This document shows positions 20,957 through 31,547 of a stretch of DNA of 64,000 nucleotides, piece after piece. Position numbers and translations under genes: made by a program. This stretch comes from Natronohydrobacter sp. (GTDB lineage: Bacteria > Pseudomonadota > Alphaproteobacteria > Rhodobacterales > Rhodobacteraceae), in NCBI GenBank assembly GCA_007125005.1, contig SLDY01000068.1, forward strand, positions 1-64,000. Direction: 5' to 3'. Positions within the stretch are counted from its first letter, which is position 1; each line of letters starts with the position of its first letter. The notes beneath the pieces were generated by a model. It ran no database searches, had not been told where the DNA came from, and was given only the letters and a program-made list of their open reading frames with translations.

Positions 20957-21892
20957 ATGAAGATCACGCTGAAACAGTTGCACTATTTCCGCGCGCTGGC
21001 GCAGACCCGGAATTTTGGCCGCGCCGCTGAGATGGTCAATGTCACCCAGCCCGCCCTTTCGATGCAGATCCGCGAATTGGAGGGCGCGCTCGGGGTCCAG
21101 CTTGTCGAACGTCTGCCGCGTGATCTGCGGCTGACGCGTGAGGGTCGCGCGGTGCTGGAGCGTGCCGAGCGGGTGCTCTCGGAAGCGATGGAGCTTGAAG
21201 CATCGGCCAAACATGCAAGCCTTGGCGCTGCACTCAATGTCGGCATGATCCCGACTGTGGCGCCCTACCTGCTGGCCGGAACCCTCGCGCGGCTGCGCGC
21301 GGCCGACATTACACGCGATCTGCGTCTGCGTGAGGCGCAGACCGCAGATCTGCTCATGGCGCTGCGCGAAGGCAGGCTTGATGCTGTGGTGCTGGCAGAT
21401 CCTTCCCCTGCCCCGGATCTGCATGTGCTGCCGCTCTTTCGCGATCATTTTCTGTTGGCAGGATCTACAGCCCGGCTCGAAAGTCTTGGCGGGAACTCCG
21501 AGACCTTGCGCCCTGTCACTTTGCGCCCTGATCACTTGCTGCTGCTCGATGAGGGCCATTGCCTCGCCGATCAGGCGCTGGAATTCTGTCAGCTTGACCG
21601 CCGCCAGACACGGCTCGATCTTGGAGCCTCCTCACTGGCCACTCTGTGCGGACTGGTCGCGCAAGGCTTCGGGCTGACCTTCCTGCCCGAAATCGCCCTG
21701 CCCGCAGAAACTGCCGCCGCGCCTGATATGCATCTGCGCCGGTTCCAGCCACCCGAACCCTCGCGCGGGCTCGCGTTGGTGCGCCGCGAGACCAGTGAAG
21801 GCGGGGTCTGGTTCGACGATCTGCACCGCCATCTCTGCGACGCCGGGGCAGAACTGCTAGGCCGCGCCGCGCAGATCGCGCCGCGCGACTGA
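20957..21892 (+). CDS. LysR family transcriptional regulator (OxyR-like)
   Basis: A 311-residue regulator with an N-terminal winged helix-turn-helix (LKQLHYFRALAQTRNFGRAAEMVNVTQPALS) and a periplasmic-binding-like effector domain. I start at the ATG at 20957 (MKITLKQLHYF); the track start is inside the hydrolase gene. N-terminal text and architecture resemble the OxyR/hydrogen-peroxide group. There is a Cys in the segment CLADQALEFCQ, near the place where OxyR carries its redox Cys, so OxyR identity is possible. No catalase gene is adjacent. Confidence 0.85.
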   Translation: MKITLKQLHYFRALAQTRNFGRAAEMVNVTQPALSMQIRELEGALGVQLVERLPRDLRLTREGRAVLERAERVLSEAMELEASAKHASLGAALNVGMIPTVAPYLLAGTLARLRAADITRDLRLREAQTADLLMALREGRLDAVVLADPSPAPDLHVLPLFRDHFLLAGSTARLESLGGNSETLRPVTLRPDHLLLLDEGHCLADQALEFCQLDRRQTRLDLGASSLATLCGLVAQGFGLTFLPEIALPAETAAAPDMHLRRFQPPEPSRGLALVRRETSEGGVWFDDLHRHLCDAGAELLGRAAQIAPRD

Positions 21893-21940
21893 GCCGACGC
21901 GCACGGGCTTTGAGGGGTTTTCATTTCAGCGCAGACGTGA

Positions 21941-23431
<1,491 letters not shown>

Positions 23432-23506
23432 GCACTCCTGCCAAAGCGCTGGACGCCCAAGGCTGCAAGGGTTAGGTCTGGAGCAGTGAGACTGAAAGGA
23501 CCGCCC

Positions 23507-24460
23507 ATGTCCGCAAAGACGCCGCTCATGCTCTATCTCGCTGCCCCGCGCGGGTTCTGCGCAGGGGTCGATCGTGCCATCAAGATCGTCGAGATGGCAC
23601 TCGAAAAATGGGGCGCGCCAGTCTATGTGCGCCATGAGATCGTGCATAACAAATATGTCGTGGACGGGCTGCGCGCGAAAGGCGCGGTCTTTGTCGAGGA
23701 ACTCGATGACTGCCCGCCCGACCGCCCGGTGATCTTTTCGGCTCATGGCGTACCCAAATCCGTACCCGCAGAGGCCGAAGCGCGGCAGATGCTCTATGTT
23801 GATGCCACCTGCCCGCTGGTGAGCAAAGTGCATATCGAGGCCGAGCGCCATAACGCGAATGGCTTGCAGATGGTCATGATCGGCCATGCGGGCCACCCCG
23901 AGACCGTGGGCACGATGGGCCAGCTCCCCCCCGGCGAAGTGCTGCTGGTCGAGACACCTGCGGATGTGGCAACGCTTAAGGTGCGTGACCCTGAACGGCT
24001 GGCCTTCATCACCCAGACCACGCTCTCGGTCGATGACACTGCCGAGATCGTGGCGGCTCTCAAGGCGCGTTTTCCGGCGATCGTGGGGCCGCACAAGGAA
24101 GATATCTGCTACGCCACCACCAACCGGCAGGAGGCCGTCAAGGCCATCGCGCCGAAGGTCGAGGCATTGCTCGTGATCGGCGCGCCCAATTCTTCGAACT
24201 CGCAGCGCCTTGTCGAAGTCGGGCGCGCAAAGGGCTGTAATTATGCCCAACTTGTCCAGCGCAGCACGGATATCGACTGGCGGGCGCTTGAAGGCGTGCG
24301 CCATATCGGCATAACGGCCGGGGCATCGGCACCTGAAGAACTGGTCAATGAGGTGATTGACGCCTTCCGCAAGCGCTTTGATGTGACCGTCGAATTGGTT
24401 GAAACCGCGAAAGAGCGTGTCGAATTCAAGGTGCCGCGCGTCTTGCGGGAGCCTGTATGA
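23507..24460 (+). CDS. ispH: 4-hydroxy-3-methylbut-2-enyl diphosphate reductase
   Basis: A 317-residue iron-sulfur enzyme for the last step of the MEP isoprenoid pathway. The cluster ligands are C18 ([11 protein letters not shown]), C102 ([12 protein letters not shown]) and C201 ([11 protein letters not shown]). I prefer the ATG at 23507, with GAAAGGA 7-13 bases upstream, over the track's GTG at 23486. First gene of an overlapping run: the next gene starts in an ATGA junction. Confidence 0.97.
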   Translation: MSAKTPLMLYLAAPRGFCAGVDRAIKIVEMALEKWGAPVYVRHEIVHNKYVVDGLRAKGAVFVEELDDCPPDRPVIFSAHGVPKSVPAEAEARQMLYVDATCPLVSKVHIEAERHNANGLQMVMIGHAGHPETVGTMGQLPPGEVLLVETPADVATLKVRDPERLAFITQTTLSVDDTAEIVAALKARFPAIVGPHKEDICYATTNRQEAVKAIAPKVEALLVIGAPNSSNSQRLVEVGRAKGCNYAQLVQRSTDIDWRALEGVRHIGITAGASAPEELVNEVIDAFRKRFDVTVELVETAKERVEFKVPRVLREPV

Positions 24461-24903
24461 TCCCGCGCCCTGCGCTTTATCTCGGGCTTGCGGGGATACT
24501 GCCATTCCTCTGGGGGGTGGCCACGCTCCTGTCGCCCGCGCTCGCACAACTCACGCTCGACCTGATCGGCCCGCGCTTCATCGGGCCGTTCGTGCTAATC
24601 GCCTATGGCACAGTGATTCTGTGCTTCATGTCCGGCGTGCTCTGGGGCTTCGCCGCGCGCGGGGCCGAGGCGCAATGGTCGGGCTATGCACTCTCTGTCG
24701 TCCCGGCGCTCTGGGCTTTCTTCTTCGTGGGCGGCGGGGCAGCATTCGCGCTCTACGCACTGATCACGGGCTTTCTCGGGCTGCTGCTGATCGACTGGCA
24801 TTTCAGCCGCCTGCGACTCGCGCCAGACTGGTGGATGCAGTTGCGCCTGATCCTGACCGCCGGGGTCGTGCTCTGTCTGGCGCTGGGGCTGGCCTTGGGC
24901 TAG
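24457..24903 (+). CDS. DUF3429 family membrane protein
   Basis: A 148-residue protein with four or five hydrophobic helices. It starts in an ATGA overlap with ispH, so translation is coupled. It matches DUF3429 ([12 protein letters not shown], then FGAVILSFLGGVLWG-like [16 protein letters not shown]). Substrate or partner unknown. Confidence 0.85.
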   Translation: MIPRPALYLGLAGILPFLWGVATLLSPALAQLTLDLIGPRFIGPFVLIAYGTVILCFMSGVLWGFAARGAEAQWSGYALSVVPALWAFFFVGGGAAFALYALITGFLGLLLIDWHFSRLRLAPDWWMQLRLILTAGVVLCLALGLALG

Positions 24904-24933
24904 AGAGGCGCAACTCAGTCCGGCGCGCGCGCG

Positions 24934-25536
24934 ATGATCCTCTATTCCATGCCCTCTTCGGGCAATAGCTACAAGGTAAGGCTCCTGCTTGCGCTCTTGG
25001 GCCGCGCGGTGCCCTGCATAGATATCGAATATGGAACCGAGCCGCTCGCACAGGCCAAGGCAGAGGGTCGTCTGCCTTTTGGCAAGGCACCTGTGCTGGT
25101 GCTCGAGGACGGGACTGCGCTGGCCGAGTCGAATGCGATCCTGTGCTATCTGGGCGAAGGCAGCCTCTTTATGCCGCAAGACACGGTCGCGCGCGCGCAG
25201 ATACTGTCATGGATGTTCTGGGAGCAGAACCAGCATGAAGGTGTAATCGCCGTGCGCGCCGCTTTGCGCTGCTACCCCCATCGCAGTCACGAGGCCACGC
25301 CCGCGCGCATGGACGAGTTGCTGGAGCGCGGCCATGCGCTGATGGCGATCATGGAAGCCCGACTTGGCGCGCATGATTGGCTGGTGGGTGACACCGTGAG
25401 CCTCGCTGATATCTGCCTCTTTGCCTATACTCACAGCGCTGGTGACAGGGGCGGTTTCGATATGGCCCGCTTTCCTGCCATAAATGAATGGCTTGCACGG
25501 ATTCAGGCGCTGAACGGTTTCGAGGCACTGTCATGA
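24934..25536 (+). CDS. Glutathione S-transferase family protein
   Basis: A 200-residue soluble protein with the GST N-terminal domain ([18 protein letters not shown], then [12 protein letters not shown] and [14 protein letters not shown]) and helical C-terminal domain ([18 protein letters not shown]). SSGN near the start is the probable catalytic Ser type. It lies 30 bases after DUF3429, and its stop overlaps rnhA (ATGA). It is distinct from the GST at 13365. Confidence 0.9.
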   Translation: MILYSMPSSGNSYKVRLLLALLGRAVPCIDIEYGTEPLAQAKAEGRLPFGKAPVLVLEDGTALAESNAILCYLGEGSLFMPQDTVARAQILSWMFWEQNQHEGVIAVRAALRCYPHRSHEATPARMDELLERGHALMAIMEARLGAHDWLVGDTVSLADICLFAYTHSAGDRGGFDMARFPAINEWLARIQALNGFEALS

Positions 25537-25991
25537 CCGAGCTTGTGGCCTATACTGATGGCGCCTGTTCCGGCAACCCCGGCCCAGGTGGCTGGGGGGT
25601 GCTGATGCAGGCGATGCGCGCGGGCGAAGTCGTAAAGGAACGCGAGCTATCAGGTGGCGAGGCTGACACGACCAATAACCGCATGGAACTGATGGCCGCG
25701 ATCACAGCACTCGAAACCCTGCGCCAGCCCAGCGAGATCACCATCGTCACGGATAGCGCCTATGTGAAGAACGGTGTGACAAACTGGATTCATGGCTGGA
25801 AACGCAATGGCTGGCGCACAGCCGATCGCAAGCCGGTCAAGAATGCCGAGCTCTGGCAGCGCCTCGATACAGCGCAGGCGCGCCATCAGGTGCGCTGGGA
25901 ATGGGTCAAGGGTCATGCGGGCCATCCCGAAAACGAGCGTGCAGATGCGCTGGCGCGCGCGGGCATGGCCCCTTTCAAGGGGGCACCATGA
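25533..25991 (+). CDS. rnhA: Ribonuclease HI
   Basis: A 152-residue enzyme that cuts RNA in RNA-DNA hybrids. The four active-site carboxylates are D9 ([11 protein letters not shown]), E52 (NNRMELMAA), D74 (VTDSAYV) and D138 (NERADAL). Start at the ATG overlapping the GST stop; its own stop overlaps the next gene as ATGA. Confidence 0.97.
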   Translation: MTELVAYTDGACSGNPGPGGWGVLMQAMRAGEVVKERELSGGEADTTNNRMELMAAITALETLRQPSEITIVTDSAYVKNGVTNWIHGWKRNGWRTADRKPVKNAELWQRLDTAQARHQVRWEWVKGHAGHPENERADALARAGMAPFKGAP

Positions 25992-26611
25992 GCCTGATCC
26001 AGGGGCTGGATTACACCGCCGTCTTCATCTTTGCCCTGACCGGCGCCCTCGCTGCCAGCCGGGCGCAGCTCGATATCGTGGGCTTTCTCTTCCTCGCCTG
26101 CCTCACGGCGGTCGGTGGCGGCACGCTGCGCGATGTGATCCTCAATCGCGACGCAGTTTTCTGGGTCTCCGATCCCGGCATGATCCTCTCGGCCTGTATC
26201 GCTGCAATCCTCGTCTTCTTCACCGCGCATCTCTTCGAGTCGCGCCTGCGGGTGCTGGAATGGTGCGATGCCGCCGCGCTGGCTGTTGCGGTGCCAGCCG
26301 GGGTTGGCGTGGCAATGGGCATGGGCCAGAGCGCCCCGATCGTGATCATCATGGGGATTGCAACAGGCACATTCGGCGGCTTGATGCGCGATGTGGTCTG
26401 CAATGAAGTGCCGCTTGTGCTCAAAAAAGGCGAACTCTACGCCACTGCGGCCTTCACGGGCGCGCTTGGGGCCGTTATCATTGTGGCGCTCGGTCTTGGC
26501 ACGCTTGCAGCACTCCTGACCTGCGCGCTCACAACTTTTGCGCTGCGTGCAGGCTCGTTGCATTTTGGCTGGTGCCTGCCGGTTTACAAGAGCCGCCCGA
26601 AGCGCAACTGA
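25988..26611 (+). CDS. Trimeric intracellular cation channel family (UPF0126) membrane protein
   Basis: A 207-residue protein with seven hydrophobic helices arranged as two repeats. Each repeat carries the family glycine motif ([10 protein letters not shown] and [17 protein letters not shown]). Prokaryotic TRIC homologues form monovalent cation channels. The ATG at 25988 overlaps the rnhA stop. Last gene of the ispH run. Confidence 0.92.
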   Translation: MSLIQGLDYTAVFIFALTGALAASRAQLDIVGFLFLACLTAVGGGTLRDVILNRDAVFWVSDPGMILSACIAAILVFFTAHLFESRLRVLEWCDAAALAVAVPAGVGVAMGMGQSAPIVIIMGIATGTFGGLMRDVVCNEVPLVLKKGELYATAAFTGALGAVIIVALGLGTLAALLTCALTTFALRAGSLHFGWCLPVYKSRPKRN

Positions 26612-26640
26612 TCTGCTGCAAGCGCGGCACAAAAGCCGTC

Positions 26641-26676
26641 TTTATCTTGCAAAAAATACTCAAATACTCCGCCCGC
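26641..26676 (-). repeat. Single copy of the GGAGTATTT...GCAAGATAAA intergenic repeat
   Basis: The minus strand reads GCGGGCGGAGTATTTGAGT followed by ATTTTTTGCAAGATAAA. It shares the core of the pair at 16001-16062. It fills the gap between two converging genes. Confidence 0.6.
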
Positions 26677-26696
26677 TTTGGCCCATCACGCCTGCG

Positions 26697-26936
26697 CTAG
26701 CGCCGCCCCTGATAGTGCTGCCAGACCCATAACAGAAGCAGCGAACCCAAGAGTGCGATCACAAATGCCCCGATCCAGGAGGCCGATGTCATCAGAAAAC
26801 GAAATCCCATCCCGCCTACAACAGCGCCCAGAACACCAATGATCATCGCTGTCGGCAGATCCGTCTCCGTCCGCATCAGACGTGTGGCGACAACCCCTGC
26901 CAGCGCACCAACAATGATCAACACCACAAGCGGCAT
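26697..26936 (-). CDS. Transglycosylase-associated/GlsB-YeaQ family small membrane protein
   Basis: A 79-residue protein with three hydrophobic segments and the family pattern of glycine-rich helices (VLIIVGALAGVVATRLM and MIIGVLGAVVGGMGFRFLM). Members are often stress-induced and their molecular role is unclear. It lies 3 bases after the rlmN start side of the same strand order, so it follows rlmN in one transcript. Confidence 0.75.
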   Translation of the reverse strand: MPLVVLIIVGALAGVVATRLMRTETDLPTAMIIGVLGAVVGGMGFRFLMTSASWIGAFVIALLGSLLLLWVWQHYQGRR

Positions 26937-26939
26937 CGA

Positions 26940-28115
26940 CTAGAGTCCCGCCTGCGCTGCGATTTCTGCCCGGCTTGCACGACCGCGTTCGGTCGCAGAT
27001 TTCAACTGCCCGCAGGCCGCCATGATATCTTCGCCGCGCGGGGTACGGATGGGAGAGGCATAACCTGCCTTGTGAACGATATCGGCAAACGCCTCGATCC
27101 GCGCCCAGTCGGACCGCTCATAAGGCGCACCGGGCCATTCATTGAAGGGAATGAGATTGATCTTGGCCGGGATGCCAGCGATCAGCTTTACCAGCCGCCG
27201 CGCATCCGCGTCGCTGTCATTCACGTCCTTGAGCATCACATATTCAAACGTTATCCGCTCGGAATTTGACAACCTTGGGTATTCGCGCAAAGCATCCAGC
27301 AAAGCCCTGATATTCCAGCGCTTGTTGATCGGCACAAGCTTGTCGCGTATCTCATCCGTAGTGGCATGGAACGACACGGCCAAGAGGCAGCCGATCTCGG
27401 TTGCAGTGCGCGCGATTTCCGGCACCACGCCCGAAGTAGAGAGCGTTATCCTGCGGCGCGAGATCGACAACCCCTCGCCATCCATCACCACCTTCATCGC
27501 ATCGCGCACGTTTTCAAAATTATAGAGCGGCTCGCCCATGCCCATTAGCACCACGTTGCTCACCAGCCGTGTTTCATCCTTGGGGGCGCCGGGTTGGGGC
27601 CATTCTCCCAGATCATCGCGCGCAACAAGCACCTGGCCCACGATTTCGGAAGCTGTCAGATTGCGCACCAGTTTCTGTGTCCCGGTATGGCAGAAAGAAC
27701 AGGTCAGCGTGCAGCCAACCTGACTGGAAATGCAAAGCGTCCCGCGGCTTTCCTCGGGAATGTAGACTGCCTCAACCTCATGCCCGCCCTTGATGCGCAG
27801 CAGGTATTTGCGCGTGCCATCCGCAGAGATTTGTCGATTGACGATCTCGGGCCGGGCAATCTCGAAATGCTGGTCAAGCTCCGCCCGGTAGCCCTTGGCG
27901 AGATTGGTCATGGCCGCGAAATCCTGCACGCCCCAATGATAGATCCACTGCCAGATCTGGCCCACGCGCATCTTCGCCTGACGTTCAGGCGTGCCCATAG
28001 CAATCAGTGCCTCGGCCAGCTGCGCCCGGGTTAAGCCCACAAGGTTGCGCTTGCCCTCTTCGGGCAATTTCCGCGGAAGGGTCAGCACATCCTGCGTGAT
28101 CGGGGCATCCATCAT
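26940..28115 (-). CDS. rlmN: 23S rRNA (adenine2503-C2)/tRNA methyltransferase
   Basis: A 391-residue radical-SAM enzyme that methylates C2 of A2503 in 23S rRNA (and A37 in some tRNAs). The cluster motif is CTLTCSFC (C135, C139, C142), followed by [11 protein letters not shown]. The Cys accepting the methyl group is in the C-terminal AACGQL. I start at the ATG pair near 28115 ([11 protein letters not shown]), which has a GGAAG site upstream and matches the usual family N-terminus. An ATG five codons earlier is possible. Confidence 0.97.
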   Translation of the reverse strand: MMDAPITQDVLTLPRKLPEEGKRNLVGLTRAQLAEALIAMGTPERQAKMRVGQIWQWIYHWGVQDFAAMTNLAKGYRAELDQHFEIARPEIVNRQISADGTRKYLLRIKGGHEVEAVYIPEESRGTLCISSQVGCTLTCSFCHTGTQKLVRNLTASEIVGQVLVARDDLGEWPQPGAPKDETRLVSNVVLMGMGEPLYNFENVRDAMKVVMDGEGLSISRRRITLSTSGVVPEIARTATEIGCLLAVSFHATTDEIRDKLVPINKRWNIRALLDALREYPRLSNSERITFEYVMLKDVNDSDADARRLVKLIAGIPAKINLIPFNEWPGAPYERSDWARIEAFADIVHKAGYASPIRTPRGEDIMAACGQLKSATERGRASRAEIAAQAGL

Positions 28116-28215
28116 AATGCTCGCTTCCATAAAACAAACGTCCAGCGTAGATATAGCATTACCGCCCGGCATTTACAGCCCGGGCGGTCAGGCAATCTCT
28201 GCGCCTTGAGCGGGA

Positions 28216-28755
28216 TCAATCAGCGCATTGGCGCTGTGCTTCCTCGGAGGCGGCCGTGAAACCAAAGAGTGAGAACGTGTCGCGCGTATTTGTGCCACGG
28301 GTCGAACTAGCTGTCAGCACGGCTTCTGCGCCAGCGCGCATCGCTGCAAGTAAACGTTGATCCTCTTCCGGAGAGCCTGCCCAAGCCCATTGTCCATCTA
28401 CAAATAGCTGGAATTCATTGCTGCCGATCGTAACGCCCACTGTCGAATCTGGCGCGAAAGGATAACCGCCCGTGAAGGAAATCTCGGGGGTGCTACTGCC
28501 CGGACGGAAGGTTGCAAAGAGCAAAATATCACCGCGCCGCACCTGAACGGGCTGACCGCCGCGCGTATTCACAGTCTCGCGTGGTGCTGAAACCGCCCAG
28601 CATTCCTTAGGGCTTTCCTCGACGAATACGCTCCAGTCGGTTTCGGCGGCCACTCTATTGGTGGATTCCTGTGCATGTGCTGGACCTATGCTTCCTGCTG
28701 CAAAGATCGCTGCCGCGACCGTCATTGTCGCTCCGCTCCGCTGATTTAACGCCAT
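28216..28755 (-). CDS. Invasion-associated locus B (IalB) family exported protein
   Basis: A 179-residue protein with a signal peptide. I start at the ATG at 28755, behind GGAGGCGAGG. The mature part shows family blocks DWSVFVEESPKECWAVSAP, RRGDILLFATFRPG, ISFTGGYPFAPDS and RGTNTRDTFSLFGFTAA. It is a beta-rich periplasmic protein. The name comes from Bartonella; in free-living Rhodobacterales a role in invasion is not implied. Confidence 0.88.
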   Translation of the reverse strand: MALNQRSGATMTVAAAIFAAGSIGPAHAQESTNRVAAETDWSVFVEESPKECWAVSAPRETVNTRGGQPVQVRRGDILLFATFRPGSSTPEISFTGGYPFAPDSTVGVTIGSNEFQLFVDGQWAWAGSPEEDQRLLAAMRAGAEAVLTASSTRGTNTRDTFSLFGFTAASEEAQRQCAD

Positions 28756-28903
28756 GTGCCTCGCCTCCGATTGATACAGCCCCTTTTCCGCGCAGGTCTT
28801 CGGGCATTCCATGCAGTGTCTTACCGCCAAGCTACTGGAAATTCAAAGCCCTCTTGACATGAAATCGCGCAGGCGTGAGTGAGGCGGGGACCGAGAAAGC
28901 AAG

Positions 28904-29923
28904 ATGAGCGACAAAATGCCGAAATCCGAGAGCATCGACACTGGTGCTGTGCCCCTGATCGAACTCTGGCGCGGCGAGATCCTCGAAAGCCTGCATCGGG
29001 GGCATGCGGTCGTGATACGCGACACAGGCGAGATTGTCGAAAACTGGGGCCGCCCCGATGCGCTGATCTATCCACGCTCAAGTTGCAAGATGGTTCAGGC
29101 ATTGCCGCTTCTCGAAAGCGGCGCTGGCCATGGCCTGGCTCCTGAGCATCTGGCGCTGGCCTGTGCCTCACATCAAGGCGCGGCCATCCATGTCGAACGA
29201 GTCGCGCGCTGGCTGAACGACATGGGCCTGAGCGAGCATGATCTGCGTTGCGGCTGTCAGGATCCGCAGGACATCCCCGAGCGCGACCGGCTGATCCTTG
29301 CAGGTAAGAAACCTTGTCAGTTACACAATAACTGCTCGGGTAAACACGCAGGTTTCCTGATGCTCAACCGCCATCTGCGCGGTGATGCAGAGTATGTGGA
29401 CCCTTCTCATCCCGTCCAGAAAAGCGTTCGCACGGCATTTGAGGAAGTGACAGGCATGGCTTCGCCGGGTTTCGGAATCGATGGCTGTTCGGCGCCCAAT
29501 TTCGCAACAGAACTTTCAGCGCTTGCAACTGCGATGGCACGCTTTTCGACAGCCACGGATGACGGCACATCACGCGCACGCGCAATGGTTGCATTGCGTG
29601 AGGCCATGATGCTGTATCCAGAGCTTGTGGCGGGCGAAACACGCGCCTGCACGGATCTGATGCGTGCCCTCAAGGGGAAAGCAGCGATCAAGACCGGTGC
29701 GGAGGCGGTGTTTGTTGCGATCCTGCCCGAGGCGCGGCTGGGGATAGCACTCAAGATCGTCGATGGCGGAACGCGCGCAGCCGAAGCGGCAATCACGGCG
29801 CTGCTGATTCGGCATGCAGGGCTCGCTCCGGAACATCCTGTCGCGCAACGTTATCTCGGTCCGATCCTGAATCGCCGCGCATTTGTGACGGGCCATACAC
29901 GCACTGCCCCCAATTTCATCTGA
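28904..29923 (+). CDS. L-asparaginase, Rhizobium-type (class 3, ReAII-like)
   Basis: A 339-residue enzyme of the asparaginase family related to Rhizobium etli enzymes, unlike E. coli AnsA/AnsB. The SxxK-like nucleophile motif (PRSSCKMVQALPLL), the CSGKHAG segment and GIDGCSAPNF supply the Ser/Lys pair and the Cys-Lys-Cys metal site known in that family. No signal peptide is seen, so it acts in the cytoplasm. It diverges from the IalB gene across about 148 bases. Confidence 0.88.
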   Translation: MSDKMPKSESIDTGAVPLIELWRGEILESLHRGHAVVIRDTGEIVENWGRPDALIYPRSSCKMVQALPLLESGAGHGLAPEHLALACASHQGAAIHVERVARWLNDMGLSEHDLRCGCQDPQDIPERDRLILAGKKPCQLHNNCSGKHAGFLMLNRHLRGDAEYVDPSHPVQKSVRTAFEEVTGMASPGFGIDGCSAPNFATELSALATAMARFSTATDDGTSRARAMVALREAMMLYPELVAGETRACTDLMRALKGKAAIKTGAEAVFVAILPEARLGIALKIVDGGTRAAEAAITALLIRHAGLAPEHPVAQRYLGPILNRRAFVTGHTRTAPNFI

Positions 29924-30016
29924 GGCGCGACGTGATGGCGCAAACGCCGGAACAGTGTCTTTTCCGTTGTTTGCCCCTCGTATAGACCATCAGCGCAATC
30001 ATGAAGGGGATGTGTG

Positions 30017-30250
30017 ATGTTCAAATTCTTGTTCGGCAACAAAGCCAGCGCGGCCGAGATCAAGCGTGAGACGCAGCGCGAGACAATCGAGCGGGCGCAA
30101 CGCGAGATCAACGAAATTCTCGCCACCTTGTCGCCCAAGGCAAAAATCACGATTTATCCGGATGAAGGCACAATGACGATCGATCTGCCCGAGCAGATGC
30201 CGGATGAAGCCAAGGCCCTGCCCGCACCAAGCGCAGCCCCCATACCCTAA
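30017..30250 (+). CDS. Small charged protein of unknown function
   Basis: A 77-residue protein with a hydrophobic start (MFKFLFGNK), a long charged helix rich in Lys/Glu/Arg, a short predicted beta hairpin (AKITIYPDEGTMTIDLP) and a Pro/Ala-rich tail. It does not match a family I can name. The ATG at 30017 has a GAAGGGGATG site upstream; the track's GTG is one codon before it. It lies between asparaginase and the convergent rpsI. Confidence 0.65.
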   Translation: MFKFLFGNKASAAEIKRETQRETIERAQREINEILATLSPKAKITIYPDEGTMTIDLPEQMPDEAKALPAPSAAPIP

Positions 30251-30262
30251 CGCTCAACGCAT

Positions 30263-30293
30263 AAAAAACCGCCCGCAACAATGCTGCGGGCGG
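30263..30293 (-). terminator. Intrinsic terminator of the rplM-rpsI operon
   Basis: On the minus strand CCGCCCGCA and TGCGGGCGG form a 9-bp stem with a 7-base loop, followed by six T residues. It lies 22 bases past the rpsI stop. It also overlaps the tail of the converging small gene. Confidence 0.92.
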
Positions 30294-30314
30294 CTATCTC
30301 TCGAATGAAGCGAA

Positions 30315-30815
30315 TTAACGCTTCGAGAACTGGAAGCTGCGGCGGGCTTTTGCCTTACCGTATTTCTTGCGCTCGACCACCCGGCTGTCGCGGGTCAGGA
30401 AACCGGCGGCTTTCAGCGCTCCGCGCAGGCTGGGATCGTAAAGCTGCAAGGCTTTCGAGATACCGTGCTTCACGGCACCTGCCTGCCCTGAAAGACCACC
30501 ACCTTTGACAGTCGCCATCACGTCGAACTGATCGACAACACCTGCCACCTGAAAAGGCTGGCGCAGGATCATCTGCAGCACCGGGCGTGCGAAATATTTG
30601 GTGTAGTCAATATATTCGCCCTTGTGGTCGCGGATCAGGACCTTGCCGGACCCCGGCTTGATCCAGACGCGGGCAACGGCGTCCTTGCGCTTGCCAGTCG
30701 CGTAGGCGCGGCCGAGTTCGTCGCGAACTGGCTCGCGCGCCGGAGCTTCTTCGGCCGCTGGGGTTACAACCGATTTCAGATCGTCGAGGGTTTTGAGATC
30801 TTCAGCCATGCTCAT
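30315..30815 (-). CDS. rpsI: 30S ribosomal protein S9
   Basis: A 166-residue protein with the S9 core ([14 protein letters not shown], then [19 protein letters not shown]) and the basic C-terminus RRSFQFSKR that contacts P-site tRNA. There is an acidic/Ala-rich N-terminal extension of about 40 residues, common in alphaproteobacteria. Start overlaps the rplM stop (ATGA). Confidence 0.98.
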   Translation of the reverse strand: MSMAEDLKTLDDLKSVVTPAAEEAPAREPVRDELGRAYATGKRKDAVARVWIKPGSGKVLIRDHKGEYIDYTKYFARPVLQMILRQPFQVAGVVDQFDVMATVKGGGLSGQAGAVKHGISKALQLYDPSLRGALKAAGFLTRDSRVVERKKYGKAKARRSFQFSKR

Positions 30816-31273
30816 GCACTCCGCGTGTTTTTCTTGTTCATCGCGCGCACATCCAGCACTTCGGGCTGCTGTGCTTCATGCGGATGCTCGGCCCCTGCAT
30901 ACACGCGCAGATGAGTCATCTGCTGGCGCGAGAGCGGCCCACCCGGCAACATGCGCTTGACCGCCTGCATCACAACTCGCTCGGGGAACTTGCCTTCGAG
31001 GATCTGACCCGTGGTCCGCGACTTGATGCCGCCGGGATAGCCGGTATGCCAGTAATTGGGCTTGTTGCGCTTGTTGCCCGTCAGCTGCACCTTATCGGCA
31101 TTGATGACGATGACATTGTCACCCATGTCCATATGGGGGGTGAAGGACGCCTTGTGCTTGCCGCGCAGGCGCATGGCGATGATCGATGCGAGACGGCCCA
31201 GAACGATGCCTTCCGCATCGATCAGAATCCATTTCTTGTCGATCTCTCCTGCTTTTAGAGAGTAGGTTTTCAT
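30812..31273 (-). CDS. rplM: 50S ribosomal protein L13
   Basis: A 153-residue L13 with the family blocks [17 protein letters not shown] and [18 protein letters not shown], of normal length. First gene of the two-gene rplM-rpsI operon, ended by the terminator at 30263. Confidence 0.98.
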   Translation of the reverse strand: MKTYSLKAGEIDKKWILIDAEGIVLGRLASIIAMRLRGKHKASFTPHMDMGDNVIVINADKVQLTGNKRNKPNYWHTGYPGGIKSRTTGQILEGKFPERVVMQAVKRMLPGGPLSRQQMTHLRVYAGAEHPHEAQQPEVLDVRAMNKKNTRSA

Positions 31274-31333
31274 ATCATGACCCTTGAAAGCGAAATCAAG
31301 ACCGCATGGGATTGCCCATTCGGAATGCGGGTG

Positions 31334-31360
31334 TTCTAACCAAATACAGCTTCAGGTCAA
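31334..31360 (-). promoter_or_regulatory. Candidate rplM promoter
   Basis: On the minus strand TTGACC (31355-31360) and TTAGAA (31334-31339) are 15 bases apart, about 60 bases before rplM. The spacing is short, so this is a weak prediction. Confidence 0.3.
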
Positions 31361-31376
31361 GCAGTGTCTTTTTGCT

Positions 31377-31405
31377 TTAAACGTTTTATTACAATGACTT
31401 ATAAT
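31377..31405 (+). promoter_or_regulatory. Candidate ubiH promoter in an AT-rich island
   Basis: A perfect TATAAT (31400-31405) is 17 bases after TTAAAC (31377-31382). It sits inside a strikingly A+T-rich stretch of the 274-base rplM/ubiH gap. The ubiH ATG is about 140 bases downstream with a GGGAAGG site. Confidence 0.45.
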
Positions 31406-31547
31406 TTAGGTATTATATTACCCCATTTTTGGAGCAGTTTTCCTCAACAGATTCAGGGATCATGCCGATCCAGGAGCAACACCTTGCCGCATTGCGTCGG
31501 CTACGAGTGGCGCTACAGTCTGCGCATGTAGGGAAGGTTCAAAGAAT

